Positions 48,723 to 57,969 of a DNA stretch of 64,000 nucleotides are shown here, one piece after another. Below the pieces are notes generated by a model. The model ran no database searches. It worked only from the letters and a program-made list of their open reading frames with translations, and was not told where the DNA came from. Position numbers and translations under genes: made by a program. This DNA is from Burkholderia sp. TSV86 (lineage in GTDB: Bacteria > Pseudomonadota > Gammaproteobacteria > Burkholderiales > Burkholderiaceae): assembly GCF_001522865.1 (NCBI RefSeq), contig NZ_LOWB01000047.1:1-64000 (forward strand). Direction: 5' to 3'. Each line of letters starts with the position of its first letter. Position 1 is the first letter of the stretch.

Positions 48723-48734
48723 AGGATACACCAA
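48723..48734 (-). repeat. 12-bp element shared with the corC upstream region (copy 2)
   Basis: Identical to 46916-46927 (minus: TTGGTGTATCCT), 27 nt before the ybeY ATG. Its placement suggests a shared promoter element or leader. Confidence 0.35.
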
Positions 48735-48953
48735 ATGGACAGGCGTCCGGCGATGGTTGGGGCGCAGCTCGCACTGGTGAAGCGGGGGCCTTGCGCAGCC
48801 TGATCATCGAGTCTTGCCGCCAAGCCTGATCTGGTGGTCGGCGAATCCGGCGTGCGCGCCGCGCGATGCAGCGCGGCACGCCGTGTTCCGCCGGAAAAGG
48901 CGCGCCGTCGGAAGCGGCGGCGCCCGCAAGTCCGTCACCGGCGCGAACCGGCC

Positions 48954-50000
48954 CTAGTCGTCCTGCCGCTGCGCGTGAAATTCGTCATACGCCTCGACGA
49001 TCCGCGCGACGAGCGGATGCCGCACCACATCGGCGCTCGAGAAGCGCGTGAGCGCGATGCCGCGCACGCCGGAGAGCACCTGTTGCGCCTCGATGAGGCC
49101 GCTCTTGTGGCCGCGCGGCAGATCGACCTGCGTCGTGTCGCCGGTGACGACCGCCTTCGAGCCGAAACCGATCCGCGTGAGAAACATCTTCATCTGCTCG
49201 GGCGTCGTGTTCTGCGCCTCGTCGAGGATGATGAACGCGTGGTTCAGCGTGCGCCCGCGCATATAAGCGAGCGGCGCGATCTCGATCATCTGGCGCTCGA
49301 ACATCTTCGCGGTTTTGTCGAAGCCGAGCAGATCGTACAGCGCGTCGTACAGCGGCCGCAGATATGGATCGACCTTCTGCGCGAGATCGCCCGGCAGAAA
49401 GCCGAGCCGCTCGCCCGCCTCGACCGCCGGGCGCGTCAGTACGATCCGCTTGACTTGGTCGCGCTCGAGCGCGTCGACCGCACACGCGACCGCCAGATAG
49501 GTCTTGCCGGTGCCCGCCGGCCCGACGCCGAACGTGACGTCGTGCGACAGAATCTGCTTCAGGTACTCGCGCTGCGCGGGCGTGCGGCCGCGCAGATCCG
49601 CGCGGCGCGTGTAGAGCTTGGGCGCCGCATCCTCGCCGGCGGGTTCGCCGGCGGGCTCATCGAACGGATGGTCGGGGTCGCCACGCAGGCGCACGTCGAT
49701 TTCGTCGCCGCCGTTGCCGGTGTGGCGCGGGTTGCCCGGATGGCGCGCCTCGACGAGCGCGAGCTGGATGTCGTCGACCGACAGCGGATCACGCGCGCGG
49801 TTGTAGAAATCCTCGAGCGCGGCGAGCGCGAGCTTGGCGCCGCGGCCGCGGATCGCGATCCGGTGGCCGCGGCGCGACAGCGTCACGTCGAGCGCCTGTT
49901 CGATCTGGCGCAGGTTTTCGTCGAGCGGGCCGCAGAGGTTGGCCAGGCGCGCGTTGTCGTCGCGCGGCGCGGTGAATTCCAGTGCTTGGGCGGTTTTCAA
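48954..50000 (-). CDS. PhoH family ATPase (PhoL/YbeZ)
   Basis: A 348-residue protein, close to E. coli YbeZ in length. An N-terminal KH-like region (about residues 20-90, including [17 protein letters not shown]) precedes the PhoH ATPase. Walker A is [20 protein letters not shown] and Walker B lies in [20 protein letters not shown]. It is an RNA-associated ATPase/helicase-like partner of YbeY, encoded just downstream as in many proteobacteria. It follows miaB by 36 nt. Confidence 0.94.
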   Translation of the reverse strand: MKTAQALEFTAPRDDNARLANLCGPLDENLRQIEQALDVTLSRRGHRIAIRGRGAKLALAALEDFYNRARDPLSVDDIQLALVEARHPGNPRHTGNGGDEIDVRLRGDPDHPFDEPAGEPAGEDAAPKLYTRRADLRGRTPAQREYLKQILSHDVTFGVGPAGTGKTYLAVACAVDALERDQVKRIVLTRPAVEAGERLGFLPGDLAQKVDPYLRPLYDALYDLLGFDKTAKMFERQMIEIAPLAYMRGRTLNHAFIILDEAQNTTPEQMKMFLTRIGFGSKAVVTGDTTQVDLPRGHKSGLIEAQQVLSGVRGIALTRFSSADVVRHPLVARIVEAYDEFHAQRQDD

Positions 50001-50036
50001 AGTGGCGTTGGGCTCCAGCGATGGCGGGGTATCGCG

Positions 50037-51437
50037 TCAGTGCGTGTTCGTGCTTGCATCGTCGTGCGCGAGCACCAGCTCGCCGCGCAGCGAATGCGGA
50101 TAAGCGTGATTGATCGTCACGTCGACCATCTGGCCGATCAGGCGCGGGTGCGATGCGACGGGCGCGGGGAAATTGACGACCCGGTTGTTCTCGGTGCGCC
50201 CCGCGAGTTCGTTCGGGTCCTTACGCGACGGCCCTTCGACGAGAATCCGCTCGACCTTGCCGACCATCGCTTCGCTGATCCGGACGACGTTCGCATCGAT
50301 GGTCGCCTGCAGATGTTGCAGCCGTTTGAGCTTGACTTCGCGCGGCGTGTCGTCGGCGAGGTTCGCGGCCGGCGTGCCGGGGCGCGGGCTGTAGATGAAC
50401 GAGAAACTGGTGTCGTAATTCATTTCGTCGACGAGTTTCATCGTCTTGTCGAAATCGGCGTCGGTCTCGCCAGGAAAGCCGACGATGATGTCGGTCGACA
50501 GCGACAGGTTCGGGCGGATCGCGCGCAGCTTGCGAATCACCGATTTGTATTCGAGCACCGTATAGCCGCGTTTCATGGCCATCAGGATCCGGTCGCAGCC
50601 GTGCTGGACCGGCAGGTGCAGGTGATCGACGAGCTTGTCGACCTTCGCGTAGACGTCGATCAGCCGTTGCGTGAACTCCTTCGGATGAGACGTCGTGTAG
50701 CGGATGCGCTCGATGCCGGGAATCTCGGCGACGTATTCGATCAGGGTGGCGAAATCGGCGATCTCGTGCGACCCCAGCGAAGCCCCGTTGGCGGACGAGC
50801 CGCGGGTCAGCGCGCCGCGATAGGCGTTCACGTTCTGGCCGAGCAGCGTCACTTCGCGCACGCCCTGGTCGGCGAGGCCGGCGATTTCGGTCAGCACGTC
50901 GTCGAGCGGGCGCGACACTTCGTCGCCGCGCGTGTACGGCACGACGCAGTAGCTGCAGAACTTGCTGCAGCCTTCCATGATCGACACGAACGCGCTCGGC
51001 CCCTCGACGCGCGCGGGCGGCAGATGGTCGAACTTCTCGATCTCGGGAAACGTGATGTCGACTTGCGCGCGGCCGCTCGCGCGGCGCGCGTCGATCATCT
51101 TCGGCAGCCGGTGCAGCGTTTGCGGGCCGAACACCAGGTCGACGTAAGGCGCGCGCGCGACGATCGACGCACCTTCCTGGCTCGCGACGCAGCCGCCGAC
51201 GCCGATCAACAGATCCGGCTTGGCCTCCTTCAGCTCGCGCACGCGGCCGAGATCGGAAAACACTTTCTCCTGCGCCTTCTCGCGCACCGAGCAGGTGTTG
51301 AACAGGATGATGTCCGCGTCCTCGGGGGAGTCGGTCTTCTCCAGCCCTTCGGCAGCGTGGAGCACGTCGACCATTTTGTCCGAGTCGTACTCGTTCATCT
51401 GGCAGCCGAAGGTCTTGACGTAAACTTTTTGGGTCAT
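50037..51437 (-). CDS. miaB: tRNA-2-methylthio-N6-dimethylallyladenosine synthase MiaB
   Basis: A 466-residue radical SAM methylthiotransferase. The N-terminal UPF0004 domain supplies three cluster cysteines ([50 protein letters not shown]). The radical SAM CxxxCxxC is in [18 protein letters not shown]-terminal TRAM domain follows ([20 protein letters not shown]). It adds the methylthio group at A37 of tRNAs. It is first in the miaB-phoH-ybeY series, and a TATAAT lies about 140 nt upstream. Confidence 0.97.
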   Translation of the reverse strand: MTQKVYVKTFGCQMNEYDSDKMVDVLHAAEGLEKTDSPEDADIILFNTCSVREKAQEKVFSDLGRVRELKEAKPDLLIGVGGCVASQEGASIVARAPYVDLVFGPQTLHRLPKMIDARRASGRAQVDITFPEIEKFDHLPPARVEGPSAFVSIMEGCSKFCSYCVVPYTRGDEVSRPLDDVLTEIAGLADQGVREVTLLGQNVNAYRGALTRGSSANGASLGSHEIADFATLIEYVAEIPGIERIRYTTSHPKEFTQRLIDVYAKVDKLVDHLHLPVQHGCDRILMAMKRGYTVLEYKSVIRKLRAIRPNLSLSTDIIVGFPGETDADFDKTMKLVDEMNYDTSFSFIYSPRPGTPAANLADDTPREVKLKRLQHLQATIDANVVRISEAMVGKVERILVEGPSRKDPNELAGRTENNRVVNFPAPVASHPRLIGQMVDVTINHAYPHSLRGELVLAHDDASTNTH

Positions 51438-51577
51438 GAGGGTTCGCCGTTCGCAGTGGTTGACCTGGGGGCGTCGTTCAAATCGATTGGGGGGACGGAT
51501 CGGTGCGACGCGGCGCGCACGGCCGCAGGTGCCAATGTGCGCGTCGCGAGGAGAGGATGCCGCCGGGAAAGCTTTCC

Positions 51578-51583
51578 ATTATA
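51578..51583 (-). promoter_or_regulatory. -10 element (TATAAT) upstream of miaB
   Basis: Read leftward, GCTATAATGG gives a perfect TATAAT. Immediately downstream is the 12-bp palindrome GGAAAGCTTTCC (51566-51577), at the expected transcription start. No strong -35 is visible. It is the probable promoter of the miaB-phoH-ybeY run. Confidence 0.5.
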
Positions 51584-51696
51584 GCTTTTCGGACCGCCCG
51601 GCGAGCGATGGAACCGGATGAGCAACGGCGGCGGCGCGGCCGCGCTGCGCTGCGCGGCTTCCGGCCGGCTTGGCCGGTATTGCCGGCCCGCCTGCG

Positions 51697-52629
51697 TCAG
51701 CGGCACGCATTCAATAAATCGTCGAGCGCGGCTTCTTCCTGCGCGAAGCGCTCGACGAGGTAATCGAGCAGCACGCGCACGCGCGGCGGCATGTAACGCT
51801 TGCTGTGATAGATCGCGTGCAGCGGCGCATCGTGGTGCCGCCAGTCGGGCAGCAGCACCTGCAAGCGGCCCGCGCGGACGTCGCCCGCGATATCCCAGAT
51901 CGACTTCAGCGCGATCCCGTAGCCGCGGATCGTCCATTCGCGCGTGAGGCCGCCGTCGTTCGTTTCGTGCGCGTTATCGAGCGGCACGGTGTAGGTCTGC
52001 GTTTCGTTGCCGCGCGTGAAGCGCCATACGTTCATCGGCCCGGACGCGATCGTGATCACGTTGCACGGAAAACGCGCCAGATCGTGCGGGTCCTCCGGCG
52101 CGCCGTGCGCCGCGACGAACGCGGGCGACGCGCACAGCACCCGCCGGTTCGTCGCGAGGCGCCGCGCGACGAGCGCGCCGTCCGGAGGTGCCGCGAAGCG
52201 GATCGCGAGATCGATCTCGTCCTGCCACAGATTCGACGACGAATCGGACGCCGTGAGCGAAAACCGCACGTCCGGATAGCGGACGATGAAGGCGTCTAAC
52301 CAGTCGAGCAGCAGATGGCGGCCGAAATCCGACGTCGACGACAGCCGCACCTTGCCGCTCACGGCATGGCGGCCCTCCTGCAGCATCGCGTCGGCGTCGT
52401 CGAGCGCCTGCAGCGCTTGGCGGCAGCAGTTCAGATAGAGCCGCCCTTCGTCGGTGAGCCGCAGCCGGCGCGTTGAGCGCTCGAACAGCCGCGTCGACAC
52501 CTGCGCCTCGAGCTTCGCAAGCCGCGCGCTCGCGGCGGCGGGCGTCAAGTTGAGCTTGCGTCCCGCGGCTGACAGGCTGCCCAGGTCCGCAGCCTCGACG
52601 AACAAGCGGATATCTCCCAGTCGGTCCAT
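51697..52629 (-). CDS. LysR family transcriptional regulator
   Basis: A 310-residue LysR regulator. The winged HTH spans residues ~5-62 (RLFVEAADLGSLSAAGRKLN, LTPAAASARLAKLEAQVS), followed by an effector-binding domain (VRLSSTSDFGRHLLLDWLDA). I chose ATG 52629 because it begins the HTH properly. It is divergent from an MFS exporter, a classic regulator/target pair. A dyad just upstream of the start may be its binding site. The effector is unknown. Confidence 0.92.
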   Translation of the reverse strand: MDRLGDIRLFVEAADLGSLSAAGRKLNLTPAAASARLAKLEAQVSTRLFERSTRRLRLTDEGRLYLNCCRQALQALDDADAMLQEGRHAVSGKVRLSSTSDFGRHLLLDWLDAFIVRYPDVRFSLTASDSSSNLWQDEIDLAIRFAAPPDGALVARRLATNRRVLCASPAFVAAHGAPEDPHDLARFPCNVITIASGPMNVWRFTRGNETQTYTVPLDNAHETNDGGLTREWTIRGYGIALKSIWDIAGDVRAGRLQVLLPDWRHHDAPLHAIYHSKRYMPPRVRVLLDYLVERFAQEEAALDDLLNACR

Positions 52630-52634
52630 GCGAT

Positions 52635-52654
52635 TTTTCAACGGCGTTTGAAAA
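52635..52654. promoter_or_regulatory. Perfect inverted repeat at the LysR gene start, candidate operator
   Basis: TTTTCAA-CGGCGT-TTGAAAA is a 7-bp dyad with a 6-bp spacer, only 6 nt upstream of the LysR start codon in the 157-bp divergent region. A further TTCAA half-site occurs at 52658-52662. It suits autoregulation by the LysR protein or control of the MFS gene. Confidence 0.5.
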
Positions 52655-52786
52655 TGCTTCAAATGCTACGCCAATTATCAAATATTCACTGATTCGAGAC
52701 AATGCGCGCACGTTGCGGTGCGGGATGAACGGCGCCGCCGTGCTTATCGTCAGGATTCGCATCAAAACTTGGATCAGGAGAATTTC

Positions 52787-53944
52787 ATGCCTTTACCGTT
52801 GCTCGCGCTCGCGATCAGCGCCTTCGCGATCGGCACCACCGAATTCGTCATCATGGGCTTGCTGCCCGATGTCGCGCGCGACCTCGCGGTGACGCTGCCC
52901 GCCGCCGGGCTGCTCGTGAGCGGCTATGCGCTCGGCGTCGCGGCGGGGGCGCCGCTTCTTGCCGTGCTCACGAGCCGGATGCCGCGCAAGGCGGCGCTGC
53001 AATTGCTGATGGCGATCTTCATCGTCGGCAACGTGCTGTGCGCACTCGCGCACGGCTACGCGATGCTGATGGTCGCGCGCGTGGTCACATCGTTCGCGCA
53101 CGGTTCGTTTTTCGGGATCGGCTCGGTCGTCGCCGCATCGCTGGTGTCGCCGACCAAGCGGGCGAGCGCGATCGCGTTGATGTTTACCGGACTCACGCTC
53201 GCCACCGTGCTCGGCGTGCCGTTCGGCACTTTCGTCGGCCAGACGCTCGGCTGGCGCACGACGTTCTGGATCGTCGCGGCGCTTGGCGTCGCGTCGCTCG
53301 CGGGCATCGCGGCGCTCGTGCCGAAGCAGCCCGATGCGGCGCGCGTCGCGTTCGGCCGCGAGCTGAGCGTGCTGAAAGAGCCGCAGGTATGGCTCGCGCT
53401 CGCGATGACGGTGCTCGGCTTCGGCGGCGTGTTCGTCGTGTTCACGTATATCACGCCGATTCTCGAGGACGTGACGGGTTTCGCGCCGCGTTCGGTCGCA
53501 TTGATCCTCGTGCTGTTCGGCGTTGGGCTCACGATCGGCAACACGATCGGCGGCAAGCTCGCGGATCGCGCGCTGATGCGCTCGCTGATCGCGATCCTTG
53601 CCGTGCTCGCGGCGGTGATGGCGGTGTTCGCGAGAACCAGCCATCTGCCCGCCGCGGCCGCCGTCACGGTGTTCGTCTGGGGGATCGCCGCGTTCGCGAC
53701 GGTGCCGCCGTTGCAGATGCGCGTTGTCGAGAAGGCCGCGCATGCGCCGAATCTCGCGTCGACGCTCAATATCGGCGCGTTCAACGCGGGCAATGCGGGT
53801 GGCGTCGCGCTCACGCACGGTTTGGCGCTCGATGCGCTGCCCTGGGTGGCGGCCGTGGTCACGCTCGCGGCGATCGCGGTCACGGCGCTCGCCGCGCGGC
53901 TCGATGCGCGAGCGTCGGCCGGGGCGGCTGCAGCGGCGCGATGA
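52787..53944 (+). CDS. MFS transporter, DHA1 family (AraJ/YdhP-like)
   Basis: A 385-residue transporter with 12 predicted spans. The opening LAISAFAIGTTEFVIMGLLP is characteristic of the AraJ/YdhP sugar-efflux-like DHA1 group. Loop 2-3 has LTSRMPRKAALQLLM, and a central loop near residue 185 separates the halves. It probably exports a small molecule; the substrate is unknown. ATCAGGAG lies 6 nt before ATG 52787. It is divergent from the LysR gene. Confidence 0.92.
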   Translation: MPLPLLALAISAFAIGTTEFVIMGLLPDVARDLAVTLPAAGLLVSGYALGVAAGAPLLAVLTSRMPRKAALQLLMAIFIVGNVLCALAHGYAMLMVARVVTSFAHGSFFGIGSVVAASLVSPTKRASAIALMFTGLTLATVLGVPFGTFVGQTLGWRTTFWIVAALGVASLAGIAALVPKQPDAARVAFGRELSVLKEPQVWLALAMTVLGFGGVFVVFTYITPILEDVTGFAPRSVALILVLFGVGLTIGNTIGGKLADRALMRSLIAILAVLAAVMAVFARTSHLPAAAAVTVFVWGIAAFATVPPLQMRVVEKAAHAPNLASTLNIGAFNAGNAGGVALTHGLALDALPWVAAVVTLAAIAVTALAARLDARASAGAAAAAR

Positions 53945-54000
53945 CATACGGCGGCGCGCTGTCCTCTGCAATCCTGATAACAGTGTGAAGATAACTTTGT

Positions 54001-54028
54001 TTGACCGGCGCGACGCGGGTGCTAGTCT
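54001..54028 (+). promoter_or_regulatory. Predicted promoter of the XRE/cupin gene
   Basis: TTGACC (54001-54006) and TAGTCT (54023-54028) are spaced by 16 bp, 47 nt before the gene start. The -35 is good and the -10 weak. Confidence 0.4.
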
Positions 54029-54074
54029 TGCCTCACTTGAGTTCTGGGCTGGTTGTGGCCTTGGAGGTAACGTC

Positions 54075-54734
54075 ATGCATTCTCCGTTGGCGCTCGTGCG
54101 CGATGTGTCTTCCCCGGATGCCGCCGCGTCGGCCGCGGCTTCGCATGAATTCGACGCGCTCGAGCGGCTCGTCGGCGTGAATCTCGCGCGCTTGCGCGCC
54201 GAGCGCCAGCTGTCGCTCGATGCGCTCGCGCGGCTGTCCGGCGTGTCGCGCGCGATGCTCGCGCAGATCGAGTCGGCACGTAGCGTGCCGTCGATCAAGG
54301 TGCTCTGCAAGGTCGCGGCGGCGCTGAGGGTATCGGTCGCCGCGTTTCTGCGGCGTCATGCACTCAATGGCTTCGAGCATCTGGCCGCCGATCGCGCGGT
54401 GCGCGTCGTCAGCTCGAACGGGCGTTTCTCCGCGCGCGCACTTTATCCGGAAGGCGAATCCGCCGTTGCCGAATTCCACGAGCTGCGGATTTCGCCGCTG
54501 CATACCGAGGCCGGTACGCCGCGCGCGCCGGGCACGAGCATCAATCTCGTCGTCAGCGAAGGCACGCTCGAGTTGAGCGTGCACGATCGCCGCCAGTTGC
54601 TCGCGACGGGCGACGCCATCGTGTTCGACGCCGATCAGCCGTATACGCTGCGCAACCCGGGCGATACCGAGGCGCGTGCGTTTCGCGTCACGGTGAATGC
54701 GGAGATTCCGCCGCGCTGGCAGGTGCCGGCATAG
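54075..54734 (+). CDS. XRE-family regulator with C-terminal cupin domain
   Basis: A 219-residue regulator. The helix-turn-helix lies around residues 38-95 (NLARLRAERQLSLDALARLS, GVSRAMLAQIESARSVPSIK). A small cupin domain fills the C-terminal half (INLVVSEGTLELSVHDRRQL, then GDAIVFDADQPYTLRNPGDT). This architecture is typical of PuuR/SutR-like repressors that sense small metabolites. The target is unknown; its nearest neighbours are an MFS exporter and the ribB riboswitch. TTGGAGG lies 8 nt upstream of ATG 54075. Confidence 0.9.
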   Translation: MHSPLALVRDVSSPDAAASAAASHEFDALERLVGVNLARLRAERQLSLDALARLSGVSRAMLAQIESARSVPSIKVLCKVAAALRVSVAAFLRRHALNGFEHLAADRAVRVVSSNGRFSARALYPEGESAVAEFHELRISPLHTEAGTPRAPGTSINLVVSEGTLELSVHDRRQLLATGDAIVFDADQPYTLRNPGDTEARAFRVTVNAEIPPRWQVPA

Positions 54735-54875
54735 CGGTTTGCCGGGCCGAGGTTGTCCGGCACGGCAAGCGCGCCGGTTTAGACAGTGTCTTCAGTAGGG
54801 TCTTGGCGGGTTCTCGCTGCGGCGATTTCCGCGCTGCTGTATGCTTCATCCGCCGGTCGATCCGGCATTCATGCG

Positions 54876-55021
54876 TCTTCAGGGCGGGGCGGAATTCCCC
54901 ACCGGCGGTAGGCCGGCCTAGTGCCGGTGAGCCCGCGAGCGCCCGCGCGATGATGCGCGGGGTCAGCAGATCTGGTCCGATGCCAGAGCCGACGGTCACA
55001 GTCCGGATGAAAGAAGATGTG
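54876..55021 (+). promoter_or_regulatory. FMN riboswitch (RFN element) upstream of ribB
   Basis: The conserved RFN blocks are readable in order: TCAGGGCGGGGCGGAATTCC, CCACCGGCGGTAGGCCGG, a variable stem, GCCCGCGAGCG, GGTCAGCAGATCTGGTCCGA, and CACAGTCCGGATGAAAGAAG. It lies 135 nt before ribB. When FMN binds, such elements lower expression of riboflavin genes. No clear U-run terminator follows the aptamer, so control at translation or by Rho is more likely. Confidence 0.95.
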
Positions 55022-55155
55022 CAGATGGTCCAGTGCGCAGCCTCGTCTGGCGCGCGGCGTTGTCCGCGTGCCGCGCCGGCGGCGTCGCGCTGTCTATTTG
55101 CAAAGCCCTGAAACGTTTTTCGCCCAATTTTTATCCGCGAGGAGCGTTTCACATC

Positions 55156-55896
55156 ATGTCGTTTCCGTTGCCTTTGTCGTCGGCTCCCGCCGATGCATTT
55201 TCCGATCTTCCATTGCTCGAAACCGAACCGGTGCCGCCGCGCATTGCTGCCGCGCTCGCCGCATTGCGAGCCGGGCGCGCGGTCGTGCTGCAGGATGATC
55301 ACGATCGAGAGAACGAAGCCGATCTGATCGTCGCCGCCGAGCGGCTGAGCACCGAAACGATGGCGCTGCTCATTCGCGAGTGCAGCGGCATCGTGTGCCT
55401 ATGCCTGACCGATGCGAAGGTACGCGCGCTCGAATTGCCGCCGATGGCGGTGTTGAACGAGAGCAGGAACGGCACGGCGTTCACGGTGTCGATCGAGGCG
55501 CGCGTTGGTGTGTCGACGGGGGTGTCGGCGGCCGATCGCGTGACGACGATCCGTGCGGCGATTGCCAACGACGCGAAACCGTCCGATATCGTGCGCCCCG
55601 GCCACGTGTTCCCGTTGCGCGCGGCGCCGGGCGGCGTGCTGGCGCGGCGCGGCCATACCGAAGGCACTGTCGATCTCGCGATTCTCGCGGGCTTGCAGCC
55701 TGCGGGCGTGCTGTGCGAGCTGATGAATCCGGACGGCACGATGACGCGCGGCGCGGATGTCGAACGCTTTGCCGAGCAGCATGGGCTGCCGATGCTGACG
55801 ATCGCCGAATTGGCGGCGTTTCGCGCGCGTCTTGCGGCACTGCGCGAGCGCGAAGCGCGAGAGGCGCGCGACGTGTACTGCGCGGACCCGGCGTAA
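55156..55896 (+). CDS. ribB: 3,4-dihydroxy-2-butanone-4-phosphate synthase (RibB)
   Basis: A 246-residue RibB without a fused GTP cyclohydrolase II domain. It has [20 protein letters not shown] (metal and substrate acids), [36 protein letters not shown] and [20 protein letters not shown] followed by HTEG. It makes the four-carbon unit of riboflavin from ribulose 5-phosphate. AGGAG lies 11 nt before ATG 55156. The FMN riboswitch upstream fixes its regulation. Confidence 0.96.
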   Translation: MSFPLPLSSAPADAFSDLPLLETEPVPPRIAAALAALRAGRAVVLQDDHDRENEADLIVAAERLSTETMALLIRECSGIVCLCLTDAKVRALELPPMAVLNESRNGTAFTVSIEARVGVSTGVSAADRVTTIRAAIANDAKPSDIVRPGHVFPLRAAPGGVLARRGHTEGTVDLAILAGLQPAGVLCELMNPDGTMTRGADVERFAEQHGLPMLTIAELAAFRARLAALREREAREARDVYCADPA

Positions 55897-55904
55897 GCCG
55901 GTAT

Positions 55905-55937
55905 GCGGCGCTGCCGCATGCATCGCGGCAGCGCCGC
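55905..55937. terminator. 13-bp hairpin between convergent ribB and the HAD gene
   Basis: GCGGCGCTGCCGC and GCGGCAGCGCCGC pair perfectly around a 7-nt loop, 9 nt after the ribB stop and 17 nt before the convergent gene's stop. It has no T-run on either side but its position suggests a bidirectional transcription barrier. Confidence 0.5.
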
Positions 55938-55953
55938 GGTCGGGCGCGCGATT

Positions 55954-56640
55954 TCAGGACTGCGCGCTGCCGAACTTGCCTTGCATGCCCGCGTCGACGA
56001 GCGCGGGCAATTCCTCCATCGAACAGATGATTCGCGCGATCCCCATGTTGCGCAGCGTATCCGCGTAGCCTTCGGGGATGTGGCTTGCGCCGACGAATGC
56101 GATCGTCTTCATGCCGGCCGCGCGCGCCGCATTCAGCCCCGACACGCTGTCCTCGACCACGACGCAGCGCGCCGGCTCGACCCCGAGCGCTTGGGCCGCA
56201 TGCAGGTAGACATCCGGGTAGGGTTTGGGGCGCGCCACTTGCTGCGCGCTGAAAATGCGCTCGCCGAATACGTCGGTGAGCGACGCGCGCTCGAGCGAGC
56301 GTCGCACCCGCTCGAGGCGGCTGTTCGACACGACAGCCGCGGGCAGTGGAATTTTCGACAATGCATCGCGCACGCCGTTGATCGGCTTGAGCTGTTGCGC
56401 GAGTGCGATTTCGATGTTGTGCTCGATCGTCTCGAGAAAATTCGCCGGCATCGCAATGTCGTGGCGTGTTTCGAGGCCGGCTAGAAAGCGCGATGTTTGT
56501 TGGCCGAATGCGGCTTTTGCGTCGGCCTCGAAATCGATCGCGGGGAACGTGGCGGACAGTGTGTCGAACAGCACGCGATCGGCGATCACTTCACTGTCGA
56601 CGAGCACGCCGTCGCAATCGCAGATGAGATGGTCAAGCAT
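55954..56640 (-). CDS. HAD family phosphatase (YieH/beta-phosphoglucomutase-like)
   Basis: A 228-residue haloacid-dehalogenase-type hydrolase. Motif I ICDCDGVLVDSEVI has the nucleophile and acid/base Asp pair, AAVVSNSRLERVRRSLERA covers motif II, KPYPDVYLHAAQALGVEP motif III, and CVVVEDSVSGLNAARAAGMK motif IV. The helical cap resembles YieH/6-phosphogluconate phosphatases, but the substrate cannot be stated. ATG 56640 begins the fold directly. It is a single gene, convergent with ribB. Confidence 0.9.
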   Translation of the reverse strand: MLDHLICDCDGVLVDSEVIADRVLFDTLSATFPAIDFEADAKAAFGQQTSRFLAGLETRHDIAMPANFLETIEHNIEIALAQQLKPINGVRDALSKIPLPAAVVSNSRLERVRRSLERASLTDVFGERIFSAQQVARPKPYPDVYLHAAQALGVEPARCVVVEDSVSGLNAARAAGMKTIAFVGASHIPEGYADTLRNMGIARIICSMEELPALVDAGMQGKFGSAQS

Positions 56641-57128
56641 GGGGAAACGGAACGAGGAATGCAACGAAGCGTCATGATACGTGCTTTGGCGCGGCGCACG
56701 CTCGATGCTCAAGCGTAACCGCGCGGCGCCGCGGCGGTGCGATGGCAGCCATCGCCATCCACGCAGCCGGCTCACCGCGCGTTTGACCATTGGTGCGCAA
56801 CGACTCAAGCGGTTGAGCCACGCTGCCGCCGCACTCGAATCGGTGATCGGTGATGCGCGGTGGCGCGGCGCAATGTGCACCATCGCTGCGCAGTGCGCGA
56901 GCGGCGAAGAGCCGGCCACGCCGAGCGCGCCGATCTGCGCCAACCGTCGCGGCGGGCAGGCCAAGCAGCGGGCGCCGGCGGCCGACGCTGCCATGCTGTT
57001 GCCGCAGGCTCGGTCGCGCCGCCCGCCGAGCGTCACTCAAGCGCCGCCGAGGCCGGCTGCCAACAAAAACCCCTTCACGCGTTGCCGCGCGAAGGGGCGA
57101 TATTTCGTACCGCGGCACGCCGCTTGGC
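56641..57128. other. Intergenic region between the HAD gene and glpF
   Basis: A 488-bp GC-rich gap. Its right end holds the glpF terminator (57064-57097). The left part must contain the HAD gene promoter, though no clear hexamers stand out. I see no convincing coding region. Confidence 0.5.
57064..57097 (-). terminator. Intrinsic terminator of the glpD-glpK-glpF run
   Basis: On the minus strand CCCCTTC and GAAGGGG (7 bp) enclose a GC-rich partly pairing loop (GCGCGGCAACGCGT) and are followed by a T-run (plus-strand A at 57065-57069). It lies about 35 nt after the glpF stop. Confidence 0.85.
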
Positions 57129-57845
57129 TCAGTGCGTCGTGTGCAGGTACAGATAGAGATTTGCCGCGAGCACGCCGCCGACGAGCGGCCCGATCACCGG
57201 AATCCACGCATAACGCCAGTCACTGTCGCGCTTGCCGGGAATCGGCAGCAGCGCGTGCATGATGCGCGGCGAGAGGTCGCGCGCGGGGCTCATCGCGTAG
57301 CCCGTCGGGCCGCCGAGCGAGATGCCGATACCGAGCACCAGAAGGCCGACGGGCAGCGCGTCGAGCGCACCCAGGCCGACTTGCGGCGATGCGAGATACA
57401 ACACGCCGAGAATCAGCACGAACGTACAGATTGCTTCAGTCAGCACGTTGTGCGTGACGCTGCGGATCGCGGGCGCGGTGCAGAACACGGCGAGCTTCAG
57501 GTCGGGATCGGCTTCCTTCGCGAAGTGCTGGCGATACGCGAGCCAGACGAGCAGCGCGCCCGCCATGCCGCCCAGCATTTGCGATACGACATAGCCGGCC
57601 ACCTTCGACCACGCGAACTTGCCCGTGAGCGCGAGGCTGATCGTGACGATCGGATTCAGGTGCGCGCCGGAGAACGACGCGGTCACGTAGACCGCGACGA
57701 ACACCGCCATCGCCCAGCCCATCACGATGACGATGAGGTCGGCGCCTTTGCCTTTGGTGTTCGCAAGCAGCACGTTGGCGACCGCGCCGTTGCCGAGCAG
57801 CACGAGCAGAGCCGTGCCGATGAATTCTGCGATGTATGGTGACAT
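57129..57845 (-). CDS. glpF: Glycerol uptake facilitator / aquaglyceroporin (GlpF)
   Basis: A 238-residue MIP-family channel with six spans. The two half-helix motifs are altered: SGAHLNPIVTISLAL has NPI, and GYAMSPARDLSPRIMHALLP has SPA where most members have NPA. The SPRIMH/KRDSDWRYAWIPVIGP end resembles GlpF proteins of Gram-positive bacteria more than E. coli GlpF. It admits glycerol by facilitated diffusion, feeding GlpK, whose gene lies 124 nt upstream. Confidence 0.92.
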   Translation of the reverse strand: MSPYIAEFIGTALLVLLGNGAVANVLLANTKGKGADLIVIVMGWAMAVFVAVYVTASFSGAHLNPIVTISLALTGKFAWSKVAGYVVSQMLGGMAGALLVWLAYRQHFAKEADPDLKLAVFCTAPAIRSVTHNVLTEAICTFVLILGVLYLASPQVGLGALDALPVGLLVLGIGISLGGPTGYAMSPARDLSPRIMHALLPIPGKRDSDWRYAWIPVIGPLVGGVLAANLYLYLHTTH

Positions 57846-57969
57846 GATTGTCTCTCTACCGTTGCGGCGGGCTCGCGGCTCGTATCGCGCGGCCCGCCTG
57901 CTTGTTGTGATGCGTTTTCGTGATGGATGCCGGCATGCAGCCGGCTCAGCCGGATCGGATCGGGCGGGC

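Noticed and set aside
48834-51584. 916-codon plus-strand frame across phoH and miaB
   Set aside because: It spans two conserved minus-strand genes and the gaps around them; its composition is that of a GC shadow.
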